NCBI GenBank assembly: GCA_019635875.1 | Contig: JAHBYP010000007.1 | Coordinates: forward strand, 223,013 to 287,012 | DNA from: Alphaproteobacteria bacterium | GTDB taxonomy: Bacteria > Pseudomonadota > Alphaproteobacteria > Reyranellales > Reyranellaceae | Direction of reading: 5' to 3' | Length of the DNA stretch: 64,000 bases | Part shown: positions 35,341 to 46,913 of the stretch, piece by piece | How positions within the stretch are numbered: the stretch's first letter is position 1 | Layout of the letters: each line of letters opens with the position of its first letter | Program-made: the position numbers and the translations under genes | The notes under the pieces: model-generated | Database searches by the model: none | Told to the model about the DNA's origin: nothing | The model's input: the letters and a program-made list of their open reading frames with translations, nothing else

Positions 35341-35462
35341 CCTTCCCCCGGAGGGGGAAGGTGCCCGAAGGGCGGATGGGGGATGTCGAAGACGGACAGT
35401 GGTTTTGTTGAGGCATCCCCCTTCCGGCGCTGCTGCGCCACCTTCCCCCTCCGGGGGAAGGT
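35341..35462. repeat. Family B double-hairpin repeat, copy B4
   Basis: Orientation opposite to B3: left linker GCCCGAAGGGCGG, right linker CCGGCGCTGCTGCGCC. Inner stem partly decayed on the right (AGTGGTTTTGTTGAGGCATCC). Convergent gap after the PIMT-like gene. Confidence 0.94.
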
Positions 35463-35517
35463 AACCCCAAAGCTCATCTGCGATTGCCCAGCCGCTTTGC
35501 GGCGCCTCGCCCCTTGC

Positions 35518-35832
35518 TCATGCGCGGCCGAAGGCCTTGCGCAGCTCGTGCTTGGCTGCCTCGAGCGTGCGCTTGCGCACCTCGGGCAGGTTCCGGCCGG
35601 CGCGGTTGAGGTAGAAGGTCAGCATCGACATTGCCGATCGGTACGGGCTCGACTTGCGCCTTCGGCTGCGCTCGGCCGAGCGCTTCAGCGACTGCGCGAT
35701 GCCGCGCGGCGAGCGCAGGGTGAAGACCTTCCTCTCGAGCGTGAGTGCGTCGCTGGTTTCGGTGACCTCGGTCGACCAGTAGCGCTTCGACGGCGCCTTG
35801 CGCCTGGCGGCGGTCTTGCGGCGGGCGGCCAT
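35518..35832 (-). CDS. DUF3175 protein
   Basis: 104 residues from ATG 35832, chosen because GGAG lies at 35839-35842, six bases upstream; an ATG at 35844 adds four residues. Strongly basic N terminus, then VTETSDALTLERKVFTL, LKRSAERSRRRK and YRSAMSMLTFYLNRAGRNL, which match the DUF3175 pattern. The basic composition suggests nucleic-acid binding. The role is unknown. Convergent with the PIMT-like gene. Confidence 0.88.
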   Translation of the reverse strand: MAARRKTAARRKAPSKRYWSTEVTETSDALTLERKVFTLRSPRGIAQSLKRSAERSRRRKSSPYRSAMSMLTFYLNRAGRNLPEVRKRTLEAAKHELRKAFGRA

Positions 35833-36052
35833 GGGCATCTCCATCGCATCGGGGGGCGTCGCGTGCGCCTCCGCCTAACGCGTCCGGGCGCCGAAGGCTT
35901 CCATCCGCGCTTTTCGACACCGTAAGCGGAGGCAGAATCGCCTCTCTCGCAGCGATCGGAGTGGTGCGCGCGACACACGTAGAGGTGCAAATAGGAGATA
36001 GCCGCGTTCGGCGTTACACCGGCTCCCATCGTTCCCCATTGGAGCCCGTATC

Positions 36053-36733
36053 GTGTCCCGCAACCGCCACATCTCCCCAGACTTCTGGACCTGGGAGGCC
36101 GTCATCGACTGCGCGCCGATGAGCCGCCTGCTGTTCCTCGGCCTGCAGAACTTCGCCGACGATTTCGGCGTGCAGCCGCTTCGGCCGCGCACCATCCGCC
36201 TGCAGGTCTTTCCCGGCGACGACCTCGACGATGCGCGCGTGGCCGCCATGGTCGAGGAGCTGGCGTCGCACGGGCTGGTGCGGGCTTATGCGGTCGAGGG
36301 CGTCGAGTACCTCGCCGTCGTCGACTGGCATCTGCTGCACCGAGTCGGCCGGCGCGCCCGGCGGCGTTATCCGCGCGATCCCGCGCTGCCGCCCGAGGCG
36401 GTGGCCGAGCCGGCCCAGCCGGCGCCGGCGCAGCCCGTCGTCGAGGAGGTGCCCGCCGTGTCACCCGAGGTGGCGCGCTGGCGCAAATCGGTCGGCCGCT
36501 CGCTGCGCCACTTCCTGCCCCACAACGGGGCGCCCTTCGACGTCGAGGCGTGGATCGACCGCTGGATCGCCGATGGCTGCGACCTGCATTGCGACGTGCT
36601 GCCGGCGATCAGCGTCGCCCTGCGTCCGTCACCCGATCGCGAGGGCCCGCCCGGCCTCGCCGCGGTGGCGGCCTATGCCGAGGCCAACCGCGTGCGGCGC
36701 CTCGCGGTCGCTTCGATCGCGCTGTCGTCGTGA
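36053..36733 (+). CDS. Phage-replication-like DNA-binding protein (isolated)
   Basis: 226 residues from a GTG at 36053. The first 110 (SRNRHISPDFWTWEAVIDC, MSRLLFLGLQNFADDFGVQP, then VEYLAVVDWHLLHRVG) resemble a winged-helix replication-initiator-like family common in prophages. A Pro/Ala-rich linker follows, then a C-terminal helical domain (SVGRSLRHFLPHNGAPFD). No phage structural, integrase or lysis genes surround it, so it is a solitary relic or domesticated gene. The two copies of a tandem palindrome repeat follow, then secA. Confidence 0.75.
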   Translation: MSRNRHISPDFWTWEAVIDCAPMSRLLFLGLQNFADDFGVQPLRPRTIRLQVFPGDDLDDARVAAMVEELASHGLVRAYAVEGVEYLAVVDWHLLHRVGRRARRRYPRDPALPPEAVAEPAQPAPAQPVVEEVPAVSPEVARWRKSVGRSLRHFLPHNGAPFDVEAWIDRWIADGCDLHCDVLPAISVALRPSPDREGPPGLAAVAAYAEANRVRRLAVASIALSS

Positions 36734-36735
36734 CG

Positions 36736-36946
36736 CGATGCCGCGAACGCGATTCCCCTGTCATTCCGGGCGCAGCGAGGAATCCAGGCAGCTTCCCTAG
36801 ATCCCTCGCTGCGCTCGGGATGACAGATGCGTCTAACCAAACGCTCGATGCTCTGCGATGCCGCGAATGCGATTCCCCTGTCATTCCGAGCGCAGCGAGG
36901 AATCCAGTGGAGGTGCCTGGATTCCTCGCCGCGCTCGGAATGACAG
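36736..36946. repeat. Tandem 120-bp duplication carrying two family A palindromes (A4, A5)
   Basis: Unit 1 (36736-36855) and unit 2 (36856-36946, partial) both begin CGATGCCGCGAA and continue through GCGATTCCCCTGTCATTCC into a palindrome (36759-36825 and 36879-36945). They differ by a few substitutions. The arms here use the variant TGTCATTCCGAGCGCAGCGA. Confidence 0.93.
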
Positions 36947-36975
36947 GACGGGCAAGTGAACGATGCCCGCTCCAG

Positions 36976-39762
<2,787 letters not shown>

Positions 39763-39785
39763 TGAAAAACCTCGAAAAATCAGTG

Positions 39786-39808
39786 GGTCGCGGGCGGAGC
39801 CCGCGACC
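39786..39808 (-). promoter_or_regulatory. secA leader hairpin followed by T-rich segment
   Basis: GGTCGCGGGC-GGA-GCCCGCGACC, a perfect 10-bp stem. Read on the minus strand it is followed by CACTGATTTTTCGAGGTTTTT and then the secA ATG, so the hairpin with T-rich tail could attenuate transcription or hold the ribosome site (GAGG, 8 bases before ATG). Confidence 0.5.
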
Positions 39809-40001
39809 AGCCGCTGAGACATAGAGACGCCACTGGTGAGTGTCAACGCGGCCACTTCCGACGTTATTCACGCCGACGTGCGCGGCCGTGCGGCCCGGCG
39901 CAACTTGCGGGCGCCCGGGGCGTATGGTTTATGCTGCCGCCTTTCGCCGATCGTCCCTGGACGTCGAGCGCGAATCCCCTCGATACGGAGCCTCACGCAT
40001 C

Positions 40002-40931
40002 ATGTTCCGCAGCCCGCGCGGCCTTGCCGCCGCCCTGGTGCTTGGCCTTGCCGGCGGCTCGGCGCTCGCCGCCAGCGCCATCGCCCAGACCGCCCCGGCT
40101 CCAGCACCCGCTCCGGCCCCGGCCGCCGACCCGGTGGTCGCTACCGTCAACGGCCAGCCGATCCGCCTGTCCGACGTGCAGCGCCAGCAGGCCACCCTGC
40201 CCGAGCAATACCGTGCCCTGCCGCTGCACATGATCTTTCCGGCCCTGCTCGACCAGATGGTCGACCGGCGCCTGATGATCGTCGAGGCGCGCAAGTCCGA
40301 GATCCAGAAGACCGAGGACTACAAGCGCCGCATCGCCGATCTCGAGGAGCGCCTGGCGCAGGACGTCTGGCTGACCCGCGAGGTCGAGCGCCGCGTCACG
40401 CCCGAGCTGATCAAGGCGCGCTACGAGAAGAAGGTCAAGGATCGGCCCCCGGAGGACGAGGTCTCGGCCAAGCACATCCTGGTCGTCACCGAGGACGACG
40501 CCAAGAAGATCATCGAGGAGCTCGGCAAGGGCGGCGACTTCGCCAAGATCGCCAAGGAGAAGTCGACCGACAAGGCCTCGGGCGCCCAGGGCGGCGACCT
40601 CGGCTGGTTCAAGAAGGGCGACATGGTGAAGGAGTTCGCCGAGGCCGCCTTCGCGCTCGAGAAGGGCAAGACCACGACGGCGCCGGTGAAGACCCAGTTC
40701 GGCTTCCACGTCATCCGCCTGGAGGACCGCCGCAAGGCCGGCCCGCCGCCGCTCGCCGAGCTCGAGGACGAGATCAAGGGCGAGCTCACCCGCGAGGCCT
40801 TCTCGACCATGATCGAGGGCCTGCGCAAGGCGGCCAAGATCGAGAAGTTCAACATGGACGGCTCGCGCATCACCGAGACGCCGGTGCCGCCAGGTTCGCC
40901 GCCGGCCGCCAAGCCCCCCGAGAAGAAGTAG
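40002..40931 (+). CDS. Exported parvulin-type peptidyl-prolyl isomerase (SurA/PrsA-like)
   Basis: 309 residues from ATG 40002 (upstream GGAG). Signal peptide with hydrophobic 9-27, cut near AIAQ, then an Ala-Pro linker, an N-terminal chaperone-like helical region (about 45-150), and a rotamase domain about 160-265 (EVSAKHILVVTEDDAK, GGDLGWFKKGDM, TQFGFHVIRLED). It would assist folding of secreted proteins in the periplasm. Divergent from secA; 148 bases upstream of argJ. Confidence 0.93.
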   Translation: MFRSPRGLAAALVLGLAGGSALAASAIAQTAPAPAPAPAPAADPVVATVNGQPIRLSDVQRQQATLPEQYRALPLHMIFPALLDQMVDRRLMIVEARKSEIQKTEDYKRRIADLEERLAQDVWLTREVERRVTPELIKARYEKKVKDRPPEDEVSAKHILVVTEDDAKKIIEELGKGGDFAKIAKEKSTDKASGAQGGDLGWFKKGDMVKEFAEAAFALEKGKTTTAPVKTQFGFHVIRLEDRRKAGPPPLAELEDEIKGELTREAFSTMIEGLRKAAKIEKFNMDGSRITETPVPPGSPPAAKPPEKK

Positions 40932-41079
40932 GTCGGGTCGGGGTCAAACACCGCCACGCCACTGTGAATCGGTGGCTTGGATGGTGTAACCTCCGTTCTC
41001 CTGTTGCGGCGCGTCCTTGCGGGCGCGCCGAAACGCTTGCGTACCCCGCTTTCCATGGCCTGCCGCCCGAGAGGCGACG

Positions 41080-42318
41080 ATGAGCGCACCCATCCCGGTT
41101 TCTCCGCTGGCGCCCAAGACGACGCCCAGCCTGCCGCGCATCGCCGGCATCAGGCTCGGCGCGGTTGAAGCCGGCATCCGATACAAGGGCCGCCCTGATC
41201 TGATGATCGCCGTGCTGCCCGTCGGCTCGATCATCGCCGGCGTGCTGACCCGCTCGAAGACGGCTTCGGCGCCGGTCGACTGGTGCCGCAAGAATCTGGC
41301 GCGCGGCAAGGTGCGCGCCATCCTGGTCAACGCCGGCAACGCCAACGCCTTCACCGGCAAGCTGGGCGACAAGTCGGTCGAGGAGTCCACGCGCGCCGTG
41401 GCCCAGGCGCTGGGCTGCGCCCGCAACGAGGTGTTCATGGCCTCGACCGGCGTGATCGGCCAGCCGATGGATCCGGCGCCGATCACCAAGGCGGTGCCCG
41501 GCCTGCTCAAGGCGGCGCGCGAGGAATCGTGGGACGAGGCGGCGGCCTCGATCATGACCACCGACACCTTCCCCAAGCTGGCTACCCGTACCGCGCGCAT
41601 CGGCGACGGCACGGTGACGATCAACGGCTTCGCCAAGGGCTCGGGCATGATCGCGCCCGACATGGCGACCATGCTGGGCTTCGCTTTCACCGACGCCAAG
41701 CTGCCGCCTGTCGTGCTGCAGAAGCTGCTGGCCGATTCGACCGACAAGTCGTTCAACTGCGTCACGGTCGACGGCGACACCTCGACCAGCGACACCTTCC
41801 TGCTGGCCTCGACCGCCGCGGCGCGCCATCCGCGCGTCGAGGAGGCCGACGATCCGCTGCTGGCCGATTTCCGCCGCGCGCTCGACGAGCTGATGATCGA
41901 GCTGGCGCAGCTGGTGGCCAAGGACGGCGAGGGCGCCTCGAAGTTCATCACCATCAACGTCACCGGCGCGACGAGCAACGGGGCGGCGCGCAAGATCGGT
42001 CTCGCCGTGGCCAACTCGCCGCTGGTCAAGACGGCGATCGCCGGCGAGGACGCCAACTGGGGCCGCGTGGTGATGGCCATCGGCAAGGCCGGCGAGAAGG
42101 CCGACCGCGACAAGCTGCGCATCTCGATGGGCGGCGTGCGCATCACCGACAACGGCCAGGTGGTGCCCAACTACGACGAGACGCCCGTCGTGAAGCACAT
42201 CAAGGGCTCGGACGTCGTGATCGACATCGAGCTGGGCCTCGGCCGCGGCCGCTCCACGGTGTGGACCTGCGACCTGACGCATCGCTACATCGACATCAAT
42301 GGCAGCTACCGCAGCTGA
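41080..42318 (+). CDS. argJ: Bifunctional ornithine acetyltransferase / N-acetylglutamate synthase ArgJ
   Basis: 412 residues. ArgJ self-cleaves before the nucleophile Thr in MATML; here T197 in PDMATMLG is intact. STGVIG (122-127) provides the oxyanion part. It recycles acetyl groups from N-acetylornithine to glutamate in arginine synthesis. Start ATG 41080 follows GAGGCGACG; 21 upstream codons are also open but less likely. The family A repeat and mutT follow on the same strand. Confidence 0.96.
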   Translation: MSAPIPVSPLAPKTTPSLPRIAGIRLGAVEAGIRYKGRPDLMIAVLPVGSIIAGVLTRSKTASAPVDWCRKNLARGKVRAILVNAGNANAFTGKLGDKSVEESTRAVAQALGCARNEVFMASTGVIGQPMDPAPITKAVPGLLKAAREESWDEAAASIMTTDTFPKLATRTARIGDGTVTINGFAKGSGMIAPDMATMLGFAFTDAKLPPVVLQKLLADSTDKSFNCVTVDGDTSTSDTFLLASTAAARHPRVEEADDPLLADFRRALDELMIELAQLVAKDGEGASKFITINVTGATSNGAARKIGLAVANSPLVKTAIAGEDANWGRVVMAIGKAGEKADRDKLRISMGGVRITDNGQVVPNYDETPVVKHIKGSDVVIDIELGLGRGRSTVWTCDLTHRYIDINGSYRS

Positions 42319-42343
42319 TCGTCGGCTCGTGTCTCGCGTTACC

Positions 42344-42408
42344 TGTCATCCCGAGCGCAGCGAGGGATCCAGGCCGGTCCTGGATCCCTCGCTGCGCTCG
42401 GGATGACA
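42344..42408. repeat. Family A palindrome, copy A6
   Basis: Perfectly paired arms with about 12 bases between. Lies between argJ and mutT, both on the plus strand, ending 16 bases before the mutT start. Confidence 0.94.
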
Positions 42409-42424
42409 GAGCTGGCCGCTCCAC

Positions 42425-42871
42425 ATGGACAAGTTCGAACCCTGCCCCGGCGGCCAGCCGCCGCTGGCCGGCCGCAAGCTGGTGCTGGTCGCCGCCGTGG
42501 CGATGATCGACATCGACGGCCGCGTGCTGGTCGCCCAGCGGCCATCAGGCAAGCCGATGGCCGGGCTGTGGGAGTTCCCCGGCGGCAAGGTCGACCCCGG
42601 CGAGACGCCCGAGGAGGCGCTGGTGCGCGAGCTGCGCGAGGAGCTGGGCGTCGAGACCACGGGCAGCTGCCTGGCGCCGATCGCCTTCGCCTCGCACGGC
42701 TACGAGAGCTTCCACCTGCTGATGCCGCTCTACGCCTGCCGCAAGTGGCAGGGCACACCGCGGCCGCGCGAGGGCCAGGTGCTGAAATGGGTCGAGGTGC
42801 GGGCGCTCGGCGACTACCCGATGCCGCCCGCCGATATCCCCCTCGTCGCCCAGCTGCGCGACCTGCTCTAG
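42425..42871 (+). CDS. mutT: MutT-type Nudix hydrolase
   Basis: 148 residues, the MutT length. Nudix box GGKVDPGETPEEALVRELREE at about 53-74 fits G-x5-E-x7-REUXEE. Probably removes 8-oxo-dGTP to prevent mutation; its position after argJ is common in alphaproteobacteria. The start is 16 bases after a family A palindrome. Its stop overlaps the 3' end of the opposing SnoaL-like gene by 4 bases. Confidence 0.92.
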   Translation: MDKFEPCPGGQPPLAGRKLVLVAAVAMIDIDGRVLVAQRPSGKPMAGLWEFPGGKVDPGETPEEALVRELREELGVETTGSCLAPIAFASHGYESFHLLMPLYACRKWQGTPRPREGQVLKWVEVRALGDYPMPPADIPLVAQLRDLL

Positions 42872-43317
42872 GCGGCGCGCAGCAGGCCGAGCTGGGTCAG
42901 CGCCGTCACGCCGTCGTCGAGGCCGACCTCGGAGACGATGCGGCCGCCCTCGAGCTTCAGCACCGTCGTGCCGGTGAAGTGCATCCTGCGGCCGCTTGCC
43001 GCCGGCAGCGAGCCCGACAGGAAGTCGCCGAACGCCGGCCCGGTATGGGTCCCGCCGCCTTCCCACTGGCCGACGACCCAGTCGCCTTCGGCGATCAGGT
43101 CGGCGGTGCCCCAGAAGCGCAGGTCGGGGAACGCGGTGCGGAAGTCGGTCATGAAGGCCTTGATGTCGTCGCGGCCGCGGCGCGGCTCGTGCAGCGAGTA
43201 GCGCAGCAGCATGTCGGGCGCGGCAAGCGCGTCGACGACGGCGAGATCGCAGGTCTCGCCCCAGAACTCGGTGAACCAGCGGCCGACGATGGCCTTGTTG
43301 TCGCTTTGCCTGGACAT
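42868..43317 (-). CDS. SnoaL-like ester cyclase / NTF2-fold protein
   Basis: 149 residues from ATG 43317 (GGAGAGC upstream). Single NTF2-like cone domain: NKAIVGRWFTEFW, LHEPRRGRDDIKAFMTDFRTAFPDL, GDWVVGQWEGGGTHTGPAFG. SnoaL-type members act on polyketides or small ring substrates; many are unassigned. Its 3' end overlaps mutT by 4 bases, on the opposite strand. Confidence 0.85.
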   Translation of the reverse strand: MSRQSDNKAIVGRWFTEFWGETCDLAVVDALAAPDMLLRYSLHEPRRGRDDIKAFMTDFRTAFPDLRFWGTADLIAEGDWVVGQWEGGGTHTGPAFGDFLSGSLPAASGRRMHFTGTTVLKLEGGRIVSEVGLDDGVTALTQLGLLRAA

Positions 43318-43419
43318 GGGTCGCTCTCCTCGTTTGGGCCGGCCCGACGCATCGGGCATGGCCGCAGGATGGACGACGGAGGCGAGCGAGAAACTCCGGC
43401 GCTTGCCGCGATATCGGGA

Positions 43420-44241
43420 TCAGGTCGTCGGCGGCTGCAGCGCCGCCCCGGGGCGCCAGCCGGTGAGCTGGCGGAAGATCACCGCCTGGGTCGCGGCGAC
43501 CAGGGCCAGCTTGAAGTAGTCGAGCGTGGCGACGATCAGGCCGAGCACCAGGGCCGCGCCGAGACCCGCGCCCGGCCCGACCAGCGAGCGCATCAGGGCC
43601 GTGGCGATGCCCAGCAGGAACAGCTGGCCGATCATGCCGATCACGGTGACCACGAACACGGTGCCGAGGCTCACCATCGCGTTGCCCTTGCTGTACTGCC
43701 AGGCCATCGAGGCGCGCCACGTCATGTCGACGGCCGGCGCGGCCAGGCCGAAGCTCAGCCGCATGCCGATCAGCGCGCCGACCAGGGCGATGGGCACGAG
43801 GATGCCCAGTGCCCGCACCTCCGCCGGCAGCGCGCGCACGTCCTGCTGCGTCATCGGCAGGTCGTCGGGCATCTGGAACAGGAACACGGCCATGACCGCG
43901 ATCGGTATGCCGAAGATGACGAGGAACTCGCGCAGGAAGCCGGTCTCGCGCGCCGACCAGCTCAGCCCGGCGACGATCGAGGCCTGCGGCGGGCCGAGCA
44001 GCAGCCAGCGGTACCAGCCGACGGCGAACATCGCGGTGGGGACCAGATCGAGCAGCTTGACGATGCCCATCAGCTGCGGCGAGAGCGCGCCATCGGTCAC
44101 CAGACGCACGCCGATCATCAGCGCGACCGAGATGATGGTCGGGATCAGCGCCAGGTCGAAGAACGCCCGCAGATTGCCGAAGGACAACCGGAAGGTCTGC
44201 GACATGACGTCGGGGAAATGCAGCGGCGGCGGCGAGCTCAT
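43420..44241 (-). CDS. Multi-pass membrane protein of unknown function
   Basis: 273 residues with about six or seven helices (residues 24-45, 63-78, 103-125, 147-165, 188-210, 215-235, 240-260). No catalytic motif is seen. The pattern resembles DUF975-type proteins with long amphipathic loops, but I do not assign a family. Next on the same strand upstream, a methyltransferase gene ends 45 bases before it. Confidence 0.82.
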   Translation of the reverse strand: MSSPPPLHFPDVMSQTFRLSFGNLRAFFDLALIPTIISVALMIGVRLVTDGALSPQLMGIVKLLDLVPTAMFAVGWYRWLLLGPPQASIVAGLSWSARETGFLREFLVIFGIPIAVMAVFLFQMPDDLPMTQQDVRALPAEVRALGILVPIALVGALIGMRLSFGLAAPAVDMTWRASMAWQYSKGNAMVSLGTVFVVTVIGMIGQLFLLGIATALMRSLVGPGAGLGAALVLGLIVATLDYFKLALVAATQAVIFRQLTGWRPGAALQPPTT

Positions 44242-44286
44242 GCCGCCTCAATATGGCGGTCCCACGCGCGCGGTGCCAGTCTCGCG

Positions 44287-45219
44287 TCAGCTTCCTGCTT
44301 TTTCCCCGGCCGGCCGTTCGATGGTGCCCAGCGCGTCGGCCAGCCGGCGGGTCGCGGCGCCGGGCGCCAGCGGCTGCTGCTGCGAGGCATGCGGCGCCCA
44401 GCCATGCAGGAAGATCACCTCGAAGGTGGCGGGCACCCGCTCATTGGCGCCGCCGTGACGCTGCTCGTAGATCGACAGCGCGCGCAGCAGCGTCTCGCGC
44501 CGCGACAGCGTCGGCCGGCGCCCGCGCACGGCGTTGCTCTCGCCCATGGCGCGCAGCTCGCGCAGCAGCGCCAGCGCGTCGGGATAGCTGACCTCGATGC
44601 GCTCCGCATCGCCCACCGGCAGGGCGAAGCCGGCGCGCTGCAGCAGGCCGGTGGCGTCGCGCAGATCGGCGAAGGGCGAAACGCGCGGGCTCAAGCCGCC
44701 CTCGACGTCGCTTTCGGCCTGGGCCAGCGCCTGGCGCAGCTGCCACAAGGTCTCGCCGCCCAGCAGCGCGCCGAGGAAGAGCCCGTCCGGCCTCAGGCTC
44801 TGGCGGATGCGCAGCAGGGTGCCGGGCAGGTCGTTGACCCAGTGCAGGCTCATGGCGCTCAGCGCCAGGTCGACGCTTCCCGGTGCGACCGGCAGCATCT
44901 CCTCGTCGCCGACCAGCGCCGGGCCGTGCACACGGGCGCGGCGTGCAAAGCCGTCGGCGAGGTCCATCTGCAGCAGGATCTCGACGCCGCCGCGCCGCTT
45001 GCCGTCGGGCCGGGCCAGCGCCGCGCCGACCTCGCCGCCGTGGCAGCCGATGTCGAGTGCCACGGGAAAGGCCCGCTTGATGTCGTCGAGCCGGTCGACC
45101 AGCCGCGCGGCGATCTCGCGCTTGAGGAAGGCCGCGCCGTCCCAGCCGCGCGCCACGCGCTCGCGCCTCAGGCGCACCACCGCGCGGTCGAACACCAGCA
45201 TCGGATCGGGCATGCTCAT
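44287..45219 (-). CDS. NDUFAF5/BioC-like SAM-dependent methyltransferase
   Basis: 310 residues from ATG 45219 (a Met at 45213 is also possible; further upstream reading runs into a repeat). SAM motif VALDIGCHGGEVGA, LALSAMSLHWVNDLPG, and GALLGGETLWQLRQA match the alphaproteobacterial relatives of mitochondrial NDUFAF5 (arginine hydroxylase of complex I). It usually stands next to comF and glutaredoxin, and here it does too, but separated by a repeat and an aldolase gene. Confidence 0.9.
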   Translation of the reverse strand: MSMPDPMLVFDRAVVRLRRERVARGWDGAAFLKREIAARLVDRLDDIKRAFPVALDIGCHGGEVGAALARPDGKRRGGVEILLQMDLADGFARRARVHGPALVGDEEMLPVAPGSVDLALSAMSLHWVNDLPGTLLRIRQSLRPDGLFLGALLGGETLWQLRQALAQAESDVEGGLSPRVSPFADLRDATGLLQRAGFALPVGDAERIEVSYPDALALLRELRAMGESNAVRGRRPTLSRRETLLRALSIYEQRHGGANERVPATFEVIFLHGWAPHASQQQPLAPGAATRRLADALGTIERPAGEKAGS

Positions 45220-45239
45220 GCGCGCGTGTACCACGCGCC

Positions 45240-45361
45240 TCCCTCTCCCCGCGAGCGGGGAGAGGGTCGGGGTGAGGGGCTGATCCTGGTTGCGCATCAC
45301 GGCGGTACGCCACCTGCTGCAACCCCTCACCCTAACCCTCTCCCCGCTCGCGGGGAGAGGG
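45240..45361. repeat. Family D double-hairpin repeat, copy D1
   Basis: Hairpin ends CCTCTCCCCGC-GA-GCGGGGAGAGG and inverted copy, inner arms GGGTGAGGGG / CCCCTCACCC, core with GGTTGCG and GTACGCCAC. Between the divergent methyltransferase and aldolase genes; ends 24 bases before the aldolase ATG. Confidence 0.95.
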
Positions 45362-45385
45362 AAGAAGACAAGGAAGGAGAGTCAC

Positions 45386-46027
45386 ATGGCCGACGAGGCA
45401 CGCATCCGCGAGGAGATCTGCCGCATCGGCGAGAGCCTGTACCGGCGCGGCTATACCGTCGGCACGGCCGGCAACATCAGCGCGCGGCTCGACGACGGCT
45501 TCCTCATCACGCCGACCGACGCCTGCCTGGGCTTCCTCGAGGCGGCGCGGCTGGCCAGGCTCGATGCCAGGGGCGAGCAGGTGAGCGGCGATCGCGCCTC
45601 GAAGACCATCCTGCTGCACCGCGCGATCTACGACGCGCGGCCCGATGCCGGCGGCATCGTGCACACCCATTCGACCAACCTCGTGGCGCTCACCATGCTG
45701 CCCGACGTGAACCGCGAGGACGTGCTGCCGCCGATCACGCCCTATCACGTGATGAAGGTCGGCCACGTGCCGATGATTCCCTATCGCCGGCCGGGCGATC
45801 CCGAGGTGATCGACCTGGTGCTGGTGCATGCGCCGAAGGTGCGCGCGGTGCTGCTGGAGCGGCTCGGCCCGGTGGTGTGGAACGACACGGTCTCGAACGC
45901 CAGCTTCGCGCTGGAGGAGCTGGAGGAGACCGCCAAGCTCTGGCTGATGCTGCGTGCCCATCCGCCCGCCGGGCTCGACGCCGGCCGCATCGAGGAGATC
46001 AGGCGCGCATTCAAGGTCGAGTATTGA
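45386..46027 (+). CDS. Class II aldolase, OtnC-like 3-oxo-tetronate-4-phosphate decarboxylase type
   Basis: 213 residues from ATG 45386 (AGGAAGGAGAG upstream). GTAGNISARL, TPTDACLGFL, then the Zn-binding HTHSTN and late metal-region PITPYHVMKVGHVPM are typical of OtnC and FucA-like aldolases. OtnC acts after a kinase (OtnK) and dehydrogenase on tetronates; neither lies nearby, so the exact substrate is uncertain. It is wedged between parts of the conserved comF block. Confidence 0.87.
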   Translation: MADEARIREEICRIGESLYRRGYTVGTAGNISARLDDGFLITPTDACLGFLEAARLARLDARGEQVSGDRASKTILLHRAIYDARPDAGGIVHTHSTNLVALTMLPDVNREDVLPPITPYHVMKVGHVPMIPYRRPGDPEVIDLVLVHAPKVRAVLLERLGPVVWNDTVSNASFALEELEETAKLWLMLRAHPPAGLDAGRIEEIRRAFKVEY

Positions 46028-46072
46028 GCGCCATCGAATCGTCGGATTCCGACGCTGAGGTCCCCGACCGCG

Positions 46073-46873
46073 ATGTCCTTCGACGCCCTGCGCCGACAAT
46101 TCGAGCGTGCCGCTCCGCTGACCGCCCTGGTCCGTCGGGCGCGGGGCGCCGCGCGCGGCACGCTCGACACGCTGCTGCCGCCGCTCTGCCTGTCGTGCTC
46201 GGCACTGGTCAGCGAGCCGGGCGCGCTGTGCGCCGCCTGCTGGCCGAAGGTATCCTTCCTCGGCGCGCCGCTCTGCGCGCGCTGCGGCTTTCCCTTCGAG
46301 GTCGATGCCGGGCCCGGCACGCTGTGCGGCGCCTGCCTGAAGCGCGCGCCGCGCTATGACCGCGCCCGCGCCGCCTTCCGCTACGATGAAGGTTCGCGCG
46401 GCCTCGTGCTCGCCTTCAAGCATGGCGACCGCACCGACGCGGCGCCGGCCTATGGGCGCTGGCTGGCGCGGGCCGGCGCCGAGCTGCTGGCCGACGCCGA
46501 CTTCCTGGCGCCGGTGCCGCTGCACCGCTGGCGGCTGTTCTGGCGCCGCTACAACCAGGCGGCGCTGCTCGCCCATGCCGCCGGCAAGGCGTCCGGCCGC
46601 ACGGTGATGCCCGACCTGCTGATCCGCCGCCGCAACACGCCCTCGCAGGCCGACCGCGACGCGCGCGAGCGCCGTCGCAACGTCGCCGGCGCCTTCGCGC
46701 TCAACGAGCGCTATCGGCCCTTCATCCGCGGCCGTCGCGTCGTGCTGGTCGACGATGTGCTGACCACCGGCGCCACGGTCGAGGCCTGCACCCGCGTGCT
46801 GCGCCTGGCCGGCGCCGAGCGAGTCGACGTGCTGGCCCTGGCCCGCGTCGTTCGGCCGGAGTTCCGTTCCTGA
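46073..46873 (+). CDS. comF: ComF-family phosphoribosyltransferase-like protein
   Basis: 266 residues. N-terminal Cys pairs (CLSCSALV, CAACW, CARCGFP, CGAC) make a zinc ribbon, and the PRPP-binding motif VVLVDDVLTTGATVEAC is intact. ComF supports DNA uptake in naturally competent species and may act in DNA handling more widely. It starts 45 bases after the aldolase gene and leads the comF / glutaredoxin / nitrilase group. Confidence 0.93.
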   Translation: MSFDALRRQFERAAPLTALVRRARGAARGTLDTLLPPLCLSCSALVSEPGALCAACWPKVSFLGAPLCARCGFPFEVDAGPGTLCGACLKRAPRYDRARAAFRYDEGSRGLVLAFKHGDRTDAAPAYGRWLARAGAELLADADFLAPVPLHRWRLFWRRYNQAALLAHAAGKASGRTVMPDLLIRRRNTPSQADRDARERRRNVAGAFALNERYRPFIRGRRVVLVDDVLTTGATVEACTRVLRLAGAERVDVLALARVVRPEFRS

Positions 46874-46913
46874 GACCCGCCCTCTACACTCGCCGCAACA
46901 GAGAGGTCTCAAG

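Noticed and set aside
39763..39855. A 31-residue N-terminal extension of SecA
   Set aside because: SecA proteins start MLG...; the extension crosses a hairpin and has no ribosome site.
42403..46359. A 1318-codon plus-strand frame
   Set aside because: It is out of frame with mutT, the aldolase and comF, and antisense to three genes. It has Arg/Gly/Ala-rich composition without motifs.
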